Source: CBDATA01 sp965215615 (lineage in GTDB: Bacteria; Acidobacteriota; Vicinamibacteria; Marinacidobacterales; Marinacidobacteraceae). From it: a stretch of DNA of 64,000 nucleotides. Shown piece after piece: positions 17,633-25,586 of the stretch; position 1 is the stretch's first letter, and each line of letters begins with the position of its first letter. The stretch covers positions 1,488,001-1,552,000 of the forward strand of contig OZ244068.1 of NCBI GenBank assembly GCA_965215615.1, written 5' to 3'. The notes beneath the pieces are model-generated. The model saw only the letters and a program-made list of their open reading frames with translations. It searched no databases and was not told the DNA's origin. A program made the position numbers and the translations under genes.

Positions 17633-19003
17633 TCAGCCGATCCGGATGACTCCCCGCAGGCACGCGCCGCCCCGAATCGAAGCCTGATGCCCCGATGCTC
17701 CCAGCACCCTGACTTCGCCTTCGCAGCGAACGTTCCCGCCAAAACGGACATCCCCTTTCACCTCGAATCGCTCACAGGCGACGAGCGACGGGGGGCCTTC
17801 GGGGAAGCGCGCTTCGAGATCGGAAACGAAGCGGTAATGCTCGGGGTCGAGACAGACGGGTGGTGGATTCCGTTCGGGCAGGATCGCCCCGTCGTCCCCG
17901 ACCCGGTAGATGTCCGAACGAAGCACCAGCAGATTTTCGGTGGTTTTCACCGGTGCGAAGCGATGGCGCGGGACCTCGACAGCGAGCGCTTCTTCGAAAA
18001 TTTCGACGGCAGTGCCGGCCGCCTGCTCCAACTGGAGCACCGGAGTCGAATCCGGGTCACGCGGATCGGCGCTCTTCGGGTTCACGATGACCGGCAGCGG
18101 AAGAAACCCGCCCCGCCGTTCGAGCTCCGAGGCGAGCGCTTCGAGTCGCAGCCAAAGATTGTTGGCGTTGAAGAAAGCGTGCCGCTCGTGGTCCTCGAAG
18201 AACCGGGTGTCTTCCGGGTGGCATTGGGCCGTCTCGCGGAGGATCAGGCGCCCGTCGCTCCGTCGCCGGGCGAGATGCCCTCCTTTCCAGTCATCGGGCC
18301 TCCTCCGGACGACCTCCATCAGGAACGGCGCACCGCTGCGGAGGAACCGGGCGAGAAGTACAGGGTCCGGCCGCCCTCCCACGTTGTCCACATTCGAGAG
18401 GAAGGCGTAGCGGAAGCCCTCGGCCAGCAGCCTTTCGAGCCAGCCGCTCGACAAGAGCGCGGTGAAGACATCTCCGTGCCCCGGAGGACACCATTCGAGT
18501 TCGGGGCGGCCGGGGATCGAAACCGGTTCGAAATCGGCAGCGCGCAGCTTGGGTGCCTCGTGCTGCAGGAAACTCGCGACCGGGCTGTGATCTCCCTCCC
18601 GGGAGGCGAGCGCTTCTTGCACCACCCGGTCGGTTGCGAAGCTGTTCATGAGCAGCGGCCGGACTCCGACCCACTCGGCCTGTTTCAAGGCGATCTCGAG
18701 AAAGGTCAGACTCCCCGAGGCGGTGAGCAGCGACTTGGGCCCCCGCATCCCCATGGTCGTCCCGAGCCCGCCGTTCAAGGTGATCGCGACCGTCCGGGCG
18801 AGATCGCGGGCGCTCGCCGGTTTTTCTTCCGGAAGCGGGGCGATCCCGGTGACCGGTTCGATCTCCGATTCGCGGATGTGGCCGGCCCCCCGCTTCGCCT
18901 CGTCCACCGAGCGGGCGAAACAGGCGACGAATTCCGGAGGAGTTTTCCGGCGGCGGAGCGCGCTCTCGATGGAGTCGGGCAGTTTCGAGGCTTCCGGGTT
19001 CAT
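17633..19003 (-). CDS. UTP--sugar-1-phosphate uridylyltransferase (eukaryotic UGP type)
   Basis: UDPGP-family enzyme making UDP-glucose or a related UDP-sugar; unlike bacterial GalU this is the larger eukaryotic-type family. 456 residues. Seen: nucleotide loop TLNGGLGTTMGMRGPKSLL, PLLMNSFATD, the GHGDVFTALLSSG region, FLSNVDNVGG with the metal aspartate, FNANNLWLRLEAL, and a C-terminal beta-helical tail (RFEVKGDVRFGGNVRCEG). The ATG overlaps the stop of the DUF4105 gene by 4 nt. Confidence 0.9.
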   Translation of the reverse strand: MNPEASKLPDSIESALRRRKTPPEFVACFARSVDEAKRGAGHIRESEIEPVTGIAPLPEEKPASARDLARTVAITLNGGLGTTMGMRGPKSLLTASGSLTFLEIALKQAEWVGVRPLLMNSFATDRVVQEALASREGDHSPVASFLQHEAPKLRAADFEPVSIPGRPELEWCPPGHGDVFTALLSSGWLERLLAEGFRYAFLSNVDNVGGRPDPVLLARFLRSGAPFLMEVVRRRPDDWKGGHLARRRSDGRLILRETAQCHPEDTRFFEDHERHAFFNANNLWLRLEALASELERRGGFLPLPVIVNPKSADPRDPDSTPVLQLEQAAGTAVEIFEEALAVEVPRHRFAPVKTTENLLVLRSDIYRVGDDGAILPERNPPPVCLDPEHYRFVSDLEARFPEGPPSLVACERFEVKGDVRFGGNVRCEGEVRVLGASGHQASIRGGACLRGVIRIG

Positions 19004-20145
19004 TCTCGCGGAGCGGGGCGACGGCCGGAGAAAGCGATCGCTCCCACCGGCAAGAGAGCCGCAACCGCCGTCCAGAGGAGAGGCTGGGTGGTCGCACCGA
19101 GCAGGAGAGCGAGAAACGCCACCCCTCCGAACGCCAGGCGAAGCCGCGCGTACCAGGGCGCGAAGCGGGAGGCCAGCAACAGGTCGGTGGGGGGAAGGAC
19201 CAGCGGCAGGGCGCTCGTGTAGAACTCGGGAAGCGGGCTCACGAACACCGTGGTCGCGCCTGCCACCCCGATGCCGCCGAGCAGGATCCCGGAGGCGATC
19301 CGAGCCGCCCTCCCCAATCGTCTTCCCTCCCCGAGCCGAACCGCCGCAGCAATCCCGAGCGCGATCCCGAAAAGCCACGGGAGGTAGGGAGCGCTTCCCG
19401 GATCCGGCCCCATCCGGTCGCCGTCCCTGCCCTCCCGCAACCGGACGGGCTCGGCTTCGAACGCCCGCTGGATTCCGTGGCGGAGTCCTCCGGGGACGAA
19501 CATCGCCTGAAAGGGAGGGATCGGCTTGTCCACCGCCGAACCGACTCCGACATCCGACACCCAGAGGAGAAGGGGCCGGGAAGCGAGCCCCCGACGAATC
19601 TGCGAGCGGAAGGTGAGCTCGCCCTCGCTGTCCTCGAAGATCGCCGGGATATCCGCGACGCGGCTCAGCGAGCCCCCGGTCACCTGGTCCAGATAATCCC
19701 GGATCCGGGTCGTGCAGTTCTCGGTGAAGTGGTTGTAGGTGTATTCCGAGCTGCCGGGCCTCAGATCGAAGCCAAGCCGGCCGAGCAGCGCTTCCCGTTG
19801 CTCTTCCTCGAGGAAAAGATCCTGACGCAGGATGCTGCGACCGTGCGATGCGTATTGGGCAAAGGTCTGTTCGTAGCTGCTCACCCCGAGCCAGAAGCGG
19901 GCTCTCCCGGCGAGCACCTCCCAGGTGAGGCCCACCGGGCGGCTGAAGTCGGTGAGCCCGTAGTTGAAACAGAGCCGGTCCACGCAAAGCGCCGCATGGC
20001 CCCATTCGCGGAACAGCACCGAATGATCCGGCCCCACGGTCAGGACGAAGATTTCCGAAGGATTGCGGGGCAGCAGACTTTCTTCCGCAGTGGGAGGCGA
20101 GGGCTGCTGGGCGAGGAGAAAGAGGAGAGTCGCGAGGAGATGCAC
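19000..20145 (-). CDS. DUF4105 domain membrane/exported protein
   Basis: 381 residues from GTG 20145. An N-terminal signal sequence (VHLLATLLFLLAQQ) precedes a DUF4105 domain: LTVGPDHSVLFREWGHAALC, FNYGLTDFSRPVGL, YTYNHFTENCTTRIRDYLD. The last third holds about four hydrophobic helices (around 255-275, 283-305, 335-352 and 355-375). The conserved GHAAL and NHFTENCTT segments (His and Cys) are like those of NlpC/P60-related DUF4105 proteins, suggesting a papain-like fold facing the periplasm, but no activity is known to me. First gene of the minus-strand group that includes the uridylyltransferase, TPR protein and sppA; divergent from the aconitase-type gene with almost no spacer. Confidence 0.82.
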   Translation of the reverse strand: MHLLATLLFLLAQQPSPPTAEESLLPRNPSEIFVLTVGPDHSVLFREWGHAALCVDRLCFNYGLTDFSRPVGLTWEVLAGRARFWLGVSSYEQTFAQYASHGRSILRQDLFLEEEQREALLGRLGFDLRPGSSEYTYNHFTENCTTRIRDYLDQVTGGSLSRVADIPAIFEDSEGELTFRSQIRRGLASRPLLLWVSDVGVGSAVDKPIPPFQAMFVPGGLRHGIQRAFEAEPVRLREGRDGDRMGPDPGSAPYLPWLFGIALGIAAAVRLGEGRRLGRAARIASGILLGGIGVAGATTVFVSPLPEFYTSALPLVLPPTDLLLASRFAPWYARLRLAFGGVAFLALLLGATTQPLLWTAVAALLPVGAIAFSGRRPAPRE

Positions 20146-20189
20146 GCTGCCGGAATTGTAGGGGCGCGCCTCTCCCCCGTTCCGGTCCT

Positions 20190-20195
20190 TATACT
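20190..20195 (+). promoter_or_regulatory. Putative -10 box of the LeuD-LeuC fusion gene
   Basis: TATACT ends 7 nt before the TTG start codon at 20203, so a transcript would be nearly leaderless. The divergent DUF4105 gene starts only 58 nt away. No clear -35. Confidence 0.35.
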
Positions 20196-20202
20196 CGCGG
20201 CG

Positions 20203-22215
20203 TTGCGCATCCAACCACTCGAACGCCGGAAAGGCGTCCCCCTGCCCCCGCCTCCCGGGGAGCCGGCCGGCAGGGCTTCCGGCCCCATTCGGGGGGAAGC
20301 CCTGATCTTCCGGGATCCGGCGGATCCGACGAAAAAACAGGAAGCGATCGACACCGACCAGATCACCCCCTCCGCCTGGTGCGTCTCGGAGAGCCTCGAC
20401 AGTCTCGACCGGCGCTGGAAGGAAGGTGCCTTTCGTCACCTGATGCCCGATTTCGCCAACAGGGTCCGAAAGGGGCAGAACTTCGTGATCGCCGGAGACC
20501 GTTTCGGAATCGGGTCTTCCCGCGAGATGAGCCCCGCCGGACTCCTCGGCATCGCCCGCGATGCCGGGACCACCCTGGTGCTCGTGGTCGGGAAGGCGGC
20601 CGGCGGCATCTTCCTCCGGAACGCGCTCAACCTGGGCCTCGAGGTTCTCGAGTGCCCCGAAGCCGTGAAAGACGCGGAAGAGGGCCACCGGTTCCGGTTC
20701 GACCCCGGGAGCCGCAAGCTCCGCAACGAGACGCTCGGCCGCGAATACGAACCGAAACCCCTCACGGAGAAAGAGGAAGCGCTCCGACACGAAGGAGGCA
20801 TCCTGCGGGTCGGCCGCCGGGAATTTCTCGCCTCGCTCGAACGGGAAACGGAAGTCATCTGGCCCGATCCCTCGGAGGCCGAGGCCATGAGCGTCACCGA
20901 GCAAATCCTGGCGGCCCACCGGGTGGACCACGGCGCGCCGATCCTCCCGGGCCACACCGTCCTCGTTCAGGCGGATCTGCTGCCCGCCTCCGACGGCACC
21001 GCCCCCTTTGCGATCCACACCTTCCGCGAGATCACCGGCGGGGCCATCCGCCCTCGCCAGGCGGCCATCGCCGCCGACCACTTCGTCTTCACCGGCAGAG
21101 AAGCCGACCGGAAGCAGACCGCCATCAGCGAAGCGTTCGCCCGCGCCGAAGGAATGACACCGCCCTGGTTCGCCACTCCCGGCGACGGGATCTTCCATTT
21201 CTACTTTCCCGAACAGGGACTGATCGCGCCCGGCGCGCTGATCGCCGGTGCCGACAGCCACAGCCGCGCCTATGGCGCTTACGGAGCGATCGGGGTGGGG
21301 ATCGGCTCGACGGCGCTCGGGTTCGGCTGGGCCACCGGAAGCGTGCATGTCACCCCGGCTCCGGGTCGCCGGGTGGTTTTCACCGGAACGCTTCCTCCCT
21401 GGTCTTCCGGCAAGGACATCGTGCTCCGCCTGATCGCCGGCTGGAACGGAGCCGCTTCCGGCATGTCGGTGGAATTCGCCGATCCGGAGGGCCTCCTCCC
21501 GGTGACCTGGCGAAACACCGTCTGCAACATGATGGCCGAGGCCGAAGCGCTGAACGGGGTATTCCCCTTCGACGAACGCACCGCCGGGTGGTACCGGTCG
21601 AACGGCTTCACGGACCTTCCCTATCCGCCCCCGGTCACGGGGTGCCGGGCGAAATTCGCCGTGGAGGAAGAAGCACCGCTCGATGCGATCCGGCCGCTGG
21701 TCGCCCGCCCCTGGGCACCCGGCAACGCGAACCCGGCCGAAGAAATCGCCGCCGGACGCATCCCCTTCGACCGGGCCTACATCGGTTCTTGCACCAACGG
21801 CAGCTATGACGATCTGCTCGCCGCGGCGCAGGTGGTCCGGGCAGGCCGCGACCGGGGATACGAAGAGGCAAGGGAGAAGTTCGTGATCTTTCCGGGTTCG
21901 GGAGGCGTGGGGCGCCGAATCGAAAGTGCCGAGGCCCGGCTCGATGGAGAGTCCATCGCATCGGTGTTCCGCTCGGTAGGTGGCGAAATTCGCGCTTCCT
22001 GGTGCGGCCCCTGTTTTGGCCAGGGCGAAGACGCGCTGGCACCGGGAATGCGCGCCATCACCAGCTTCAATCGCAACTGGAAGAACCGCATGGGCCGCGG
22101 CGGAGAAGGCTGGCTCGCGAGCCCGGTGGTGGTAGCGGCCTCCGCGCTGCTCGGCTACATCGGCCCGCCGTCCGAGCTCGGGCTCGAATGGGATCCGGAA
22201 CGGTTCGGCGGATGA
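20203..22215 (+). CDS. Fused aconitase-superfamily hydro-lyase (LeuD-like domain followed by LeuC-like domain)
   Basis: About 670 residues. The first 225 residues form the swivel domain found in LeuD and in the C-terminus of aconitases: IDTDQITPSAW, GDRFGIGSSREMSPAGL, LNLGLEVLECPEA. The remainder is the catalytic domain: HRVDHGAPILPGHTVLVQAD, IAGADSHSRAYGAYGAIGVG, and [4Fe-4S] ligands in GSCTNGSYDD and WCGPCFGQ. In ordinary aconitases the swivel domain is C-terminal, and in isopropylmalate dehydratase the parts are two proteins, so this is a reversed fusion. TTG at 20203 is chosen; ATG at 20140 is in frame but overlaps the divergent gene. The substrate is unknown. The stop overlaps the ETF-QO start (ATGA). 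Confidence 0.85.
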   Translation: MRIQPLERRKGVPLPPPPGEPAGRASGPIRGEALIFRDPADPTKKQEAIDTDQITPSAWCVSESLDSLDRRWKEGAFRHLMPDFANRVRKGQNFVIAGDRFGIGSSREMSPAGLLGIARDAGTTLVLVVGKAAGGIFLRNALNLGLEVLECPEAVKDAEEGHRFRFDPGSRKLRNETLGREYEPKPLTEKEEALRHEGGILRVGRREFLASLERETEVIWPDPSEAEAMSVTEQILAAHRVDHGAPILPGHTVLVQADLLPASDGTAPFAIHTFREITGGAIRPRQAAIAADHFVFTGREADRKQTAISEAFARAEGMTPPWFATPGDGIFHFYFPEQGLIAPGALIAGADSHSRAYGAYGAIGVGIGSTALGFGWATGSVHVTPAPGRRVVFTGTLPPWSSGKDIVLRLIAGWNGAASGMSVEFADPEGLLPVTWRNTVCNMMAEAEALNGVFPFDERTAGWYRSNGFTDLPYPPPVTGCRAKFAVEEEAPLDAIRPLVARPWAPGNANPAEEIAAGRIPFDRAYIGSCTNGSYDDLLAAAQVVRAGRDRGYEEAREKFVIFPGSGGVGRRIESAEARLDGESIASVFRSVGGEIRASWCGPCFGQGEDALAPGMRAITSFNRNWKNRMGRGGEGWLASPVVVAASALLGYIGPPSELGLEWDPERFGG

Positions 22216-23825
22216 AGATCCGTCTCCTCGACCACCAGCTTCCGCTTCCTGCCGACCGGCTGCTCGAAGAGGCGGCCCCTGCCCCGGATGCCATCCCGCT
22301 CGATGTGGCGATCGTGGGGGGCGGCCCGGCCGGCCTCGCTGCGGCCATCCGCCTCGCGCAGCTTTCGAAGGCCGCCGGAGAGGATCTCTCGATCGGTGTC
22401 TTCGAAAAGGCCGCCGAATTCGGAGGCCATTCCCTCTCCGGCGCGGTGGTCAACCCGATCGGGTTTCGGCAGCTTTTCCCGGAGAAAGAGGATGCCGAGT
22501 TCCCGTTTCGGGGAGCGGTCGAACACGAGCGGGTCCGCTTCCTGACCCGACGCTTCGCCGCTCCCGTGCCCACTCCGCCGACGATGCGAAACCGCGGCGG
22601 CCAGATCGCTTCGCTTTCCGAAATGGTCCACTGGCTCGCCGGGCAGGCGGAAGAGCTCGGAATCGAACTCTTCCCCGGCTTCGCCGTCGGAAAACTGCTC
22701 CTCGAAGGCGAGCGGGTGGCCGGGCTCCGGACCGTTCCCGCCGGAGTCCGAAAGGATGGCTCTCCCGGCCCTGCCTACGAACCTCCGGCCGAAGTGGCAA
22801 CCCGGGTCGTGGTGCTCGCCGAGGGAGCCCGGGGCCCCCTGAGTCAGGCGCTCGTGAGCCGGACGGGAATCCGGTCGGAACAGCCCGCGGTGTTCGCGCT
22901 CGGCGTCAAGGAGCTGTGGCGTTCCGACAACCCGGTTCCCGCGGTCACCCACACCCTCGGCTATCCCCTCCCCCGATCCGCGTTCGGCGGCAGCTTTCTG
23001 TACCCGATGGGCGACGGGCTCTCCGCCATCGGCCTCGTGGTCGGACTCGACGCTCCGGCAGCGGCCCTGAACGTCCACCGACTCCTCCAGAAACTCAAGG
23101 GCCACCCGTTCGTGAAGCCTCATCTCGAAGGCGGCGAGTGCGTCGAATGGGGTGCGAAGATCATCCCCGAAGGCGGCCTCGCCGCCGTTCCGGAACAGCT
23201 CACGACCCCCGGAGCGATCCTGATCGGAGACACCGCCGGCCTCGTGGATGTCCCGTCTCTCAAGGGCATCCACTACGCGATGCTCTCCGGCATCCTCGCC
23301 GCCGATGCCATCCGGTCGCATCTTTCCGCCGGAGTTCCGCTGTCGCTTTTCGACGCGCTCCTGCGGGACAGTCCCATCTGGCGCGATCTCTACCGCTCGC
23401 GAAACATGCGGCCGGCCTTTGCCCGGGGTTTCGTGCGCGGCGTTCTCGGCTCGCTCCTCGCCACTTTCAGCGGAGGCCGCCTCCCGTCCGGAACCCTCGG
23501 GATGCCTCCCGATGCGGCGGTCCCCCGCTCCGCTGCTCCCGGCCCCGAGCCGGTGCCCGGCCTTTCCAAGCTGGACGGCGTGTTCCGATCCGGCAACAAC
23601 ACCCCGGACGACATGCCCTCCCACCTCGTGGTTCCGGAGGAGGCTCCGGACGAGGTGGCCCGGCTCTGGGAGGAGATGTGCCCGGCCGGGGTCTATGAGG
23701 CCCGGGAAGGCGGCGGATGGACGGTCAACCCCTCGAACTGCGTGGACTGCCGCGCCGCCGACGTTCTCGGCCCGCGCTGGACTCCCCGTGCCGGAGGATC
23801 GGGGCCTCGCTGGCGACGGATGTAA
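22212..23825 (+). CDS. Electron transfer flavoprotein:quinone oxidoreductase (ETF-QO), with one Fe-S cysteine missing
   Basis: Membrane-peripheral flavoprotein that passes electrons from acyl-CoA and other dehydrogenases via ETF to the quinone pool. 537 residues, normal length. Seen: FAD loop VAIVGGGPAGLAAAIRLAQ, SLSGAVVNPIG, GEGVDVPSLKGIHYAM-like second FAD motif, and the C-terminal ferredoxin-like part. The [4Fe-4S] ligands in the family are C...CxxCxxC; here Cys490 (EEMCPAGVY), Cys510 and Cys513 (NCVDC) are present but the fourth position is Ala516 (CVDCRAAD). Translationally coupled to the hydro-lyase fusion. An acyl-CoA dehydrogenase gene lies at 40.4 kb, but ETF subunits are not in the window. 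Confidence 0.9.
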   Translation: MKIRLLDHQLPLPADRLLEEAAPAPDAIPLDVAIVGGGPAGLAAAIRLAQLSKAAGEDLSIGVFEKAAEFGGHSLSGAVVNPIGFRQLFPEKEDAEFPFRGAVEHERVRFLTRRFAAPVPTPPTMRNRGGQIASLSEMVHWLAGQAEELGIELFPGFAVGKLLLEGERVAGLRTVPAGVRKDGSPGPAYEPPAEVATRVVVLAEGARGPLSQALVSRTGIRSEQPAVFALGVKELWRSDNPVPAVTHTLGYPLPRSAFGGSFLYPMGDGLSAIGLVVGLDAPAAALNVHRLLQKLKGHPFVKPHLEGGECVEWGAKIIPEGGLAAVPEQLTTPGAILIGDTAGLVDVPSLKGIHYAMLSGILAADAIRSHLSAGVPLSLFDALLRDSPIWRDLYRSRNMRPAFARGFVRGVLGSLLATFSGGRLPSGTLGMPPDAAVPRSAAPGPEPVPGLSKLDGVFRSGNNTPDDMPSHLVVPEEAPDEVARLWEEMCPAGVYEAREGGGWTVNPSNCVDCRAADVLGPRWTPRAGGSGPRWRRM

Positions 23826-23840
23826 GGGATACCGGGAAGA

Positions 23841-25235
23841 TCAGGCGGCATCCCGCGAGAGGTAGTCGAGGAGGTCGATCGGAGTCAGAAGCCCCAGGGT
23901 GCGACCCTCCCCGGTCACGACACCTACCCGCCCGGCCGCGAAAATCTGGGCCAGCTCGTCGAGCGGCCGACCGGGAGCCACCGTTTCGATGGCATCTTCG
24001 CGCACGAACGGGGCGATCGAATCCTCACCTGCGTCTCCCCTCTTGTTTCCCTGAAGAAGGCCGCCGAGCAGCGTCGCCTCGCTGACCACGCCCACGAAGG
24101 AGTCCTTGTCCCGCACCGGGAGCTGGGATACATCGTGCTTGCGCATCAACTCCACCACCTCGCGCAACCCGGCCTCTTTCGGAACGCTCACGATTTCCGC
24201 CCCGCCCTTCGCGGCGAGCACATCGGCGACGCACCCTTCGCCGAACGAGGGATCGAGGAATCCGTTCTGGCGCATCCAGTCGTCGCTGAACACCTTGGAC
24301 AGATACCGGCCGCCCGAATCCGGCATCAGCACCACGACGACCGCCCCCGGGGGGGCTTTGGCGGCCACCTTGACCGCCGCCACCATGGCCGAGCCCGCCG
24401 AGCCGCCGACGAAAAGCCCCTCCTCGCGCGCCAGCCGCCGGGCCATCAGGAAAGATTCCCGGTCCGACACCTGGATCACTTCATCCACGACGCGGAAATC
24501 CATCGTCGAAGGGATGAAATCCTCTCCGATCCCTTCCACCTTGTAGCTTCGGGCTTCGCCGATCTCGCCGGTGCGGAAATATTCCTCGTAGAGCGACCCG
24601 ACGGGATCGGCTCCCACGACCCGGATGTCCGGCTTCTGCTCCTTGAGATACCGCCCGGTCCCCGAGATCGTGCCGCCGGTGCCGAGCCCGCAGACGAAAG
24701 CATGGAGACGGTCGCCGAGCTGGTTCCAGAGCTCGGGCCCGGTGCTGCGGTAGTGGGTCTCGGGGTTGACCGGGTTGTGGTACTGGTTCGCGTGGACCGC
24801 ACCCTCGGTTTCCTCGACCAGCCGGCGCGCCACGCTGTAGTAGCTGCGCGGGTCGTCGGGTTCCACCGCCGTCGGAGTGATGACCACTTCCGCTCCGAGC
24901 GCCCGCAGCGAGCGGACTTTCTCTTCGCTCATCTTGTCGGGCATCACGAAGATGGCCTTGTATCCCTTCACCGCCGCAACCAGCGCGAGCCCCATCCCGG
25001 TGTTCCCGGAGGTGCTTTCGACGATGGCGCCGCCGGGTCGCAGCGCGCCGGAACGCTCTGCCTCCTCGATGATGGAGATGGCGATCCGGTCCTTCACCGA
25101 TCCTCCGGGGTTGAAGGACTCCATCTTGGCCACCAGACGGCCCGGAAGTTCGCTTCCGATGCGCTGGAGATCCACGAGGGGCGTATCTCCCACCGTTTCG
25201 AGAATGGACGCGGCGATCGGGTCAGGTGTGGTCAT
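23841..25235 (-). CDS. cbs: Cystathionine beta-synthase with CBS domain pair
   Basis: PLP enzyme condensing serine and homocysteine to cystathionine (or a cysteine synthase of the same fold). 464 residues. Seen: PLP lysine Lys48 in NPGGSVKDRIA, substrate loop STSGNTGMGLA, the glycine-rich phosphate site GLGTGGTISGTGRYLK, and PDSGGRYLSKVFSDDWM; then two CBS repeats (about 340-464), with KHDVSQLPVRDKDSFVGVV in the first and GRVGVVTGEGRTLGLLTPID in the second. The presence of the CBS pair and TSGNTG favours cystathionine beta-synthase over CysK. It transcribes away from the accessory region at 25.2 kb. Confidence 0.93.
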   Translation of the reverse strand: MTTPDPIAASILETVGDTPLVDLQRIGSELPGRLVAKMESFNPGGSVKDRIAISIIEEAERSGALRPGGAIVESTSGNTGMGLALVAAVKGYKAIFVMPDKMSEEKVRSLRALGAEVVITPTAVEPDDPRSYYSVARRLVEETEGAVHANQYHNPVNPETHYRSTGPELWNQLGDRLHAFVCGLGTGGTISGTGRYLKEQKPDIRVVGADPVGSLYEEYFRTGEIGEARSYKVEGIGEDFIPSTMDFRVVDEVIQVSDRESFLMARRLAREEGLFVGGSAGSAMVAAVKVAAKAPPGAVVVVLMPDSGGRYLSKVFSDDWMRQNGFLDPSFGEGCVADVLAAKGGAEIVSVPKEAGLREVVELMRKHDVSQLPVRDKDSFVGVVSEATLLGGLLQGNKRGDAGEDSIAPFVREDAIETVAPGRPLDELAQIFAAGRVGVVTGEGRTLGLLTPIDLLDYLSRDAA

Positions 25236-25277
25236 GATTCCTCACGGATCCGAAAGCGCCGGCGAGCACCCGCCCGT

Positions 25278-25324
25278 CGCATAATCTCATCGCGTAATCT
25301 CATCGCGTAATCTCATCGCGTAAC
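25278..25324. repeat. 13-bp tandem repeat upstream of cbs
   Basis: Three copies of CGCGTAATCTCAT (the first reads CGCATAATCTCAT) and a partial fourth. They lie 43-89 nt upstream of the cbs start codon, which transcribes leftward, so they could affect its promoter. Confidence 0.85.
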
Positions 25325-25382
25325 AAGGACCCCCGAACCAGCGCACCGCACCCCCGGATTCTAAATCCAAAGGTGTACGGAA

Positions 25383-25586
25383 GTGAGCTTGCCGTTTGGG
25401 ATACGATGCTTGCTCAGGCAGAAGATCTGTTTGCTTGAGGCTTTTCTTGAGCGCGTTCTCTGGCCTCAGGAGATCGCAATGCTGGGACTCGCTGACTCTG
25501 GAATAGTACCCCCCCCCCCCCCCCCGAAAATACGGGATTCGCGGCATGAGGGGCTCGCTGTGCCGGCGGGGCGCCCTTTCATGTAA
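25383..25586 (+). CDS. Possible small leader ORF reading through the poly-C tract
   Basis: A 67-residue frame from GTG 25383, preceded by AAAGG at 25369-25373 (9-nt spacing). It encodes MSLPFGIRCLLRQKICLLEA at its start, then six prolines from the poly-C tract, and stops at 25586, 41 nt inside the autotransporter gene in another frame. Loss of one C, or gain of two, would join it in frame to the autotransporter without a stop in between. It has no recognisable domain, and may equally be a chance frame. Confidence 0.35.
   Translation: MSLPFGIRCLLRQKICLLEAFLERVLWPQEIAMLGLADSGIVPPPPPPKIRDSRHEGLAVPAGRPFM
25499..25507 (+). promoter_or_regulatory. Putative extended -10 box of the autotransporter gene
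   Basis: TGGAATAGT fits the TGnTAnnnT form apart from its first T of the hexamer. The predicted transcription start falls inside the following poly-C tract. Confidence 0.3.
25509..25525 (+). repeat. Poly-C tract of 17 nt
   Basis: Seventeen consecutive C residues, by far the longest homopolymer in the window, ending 20 nt before the ATG of the giant autotransporter. Tracts of this kind change length by slipped-strand mispairing and switch surface protein genes in other bacteria. The exact length may vary between cells or be misread in sequencing. Confidence 0.95.

Larger units (their letters stand above)
25236..25545. other. Intergenic region between cbs and the autotransporter
   Basis: 310 nt with no conventional gene. 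From left to right it holds the cbs leader, the 13-bp tandem repeat, a small open frame starting at GTG 25383 and a poly-C tract at 25509-25525. The middle (25380-25500) is visibly less GC-rich than the flanks. A piece near 25355-25367 (GGATTCTAAATCC) looks like an anticodon arm but no cloverleaf surrounds it. Confidence 0.8.

Noticed and set aside
25355..25380. tRNA-like fragment near the poly-C region (GGATTCTAAATCC)
   Set aside because: It resembles an anticodon arm only; no acceptor, D or T arms can be folded around it.
25383..25586. The small leader frame as a real, separately functional gene
   Set aside because: It has no domain and no known relative I can recognise; kept only as a low-confidence feature because of its link with the poly-C tract.
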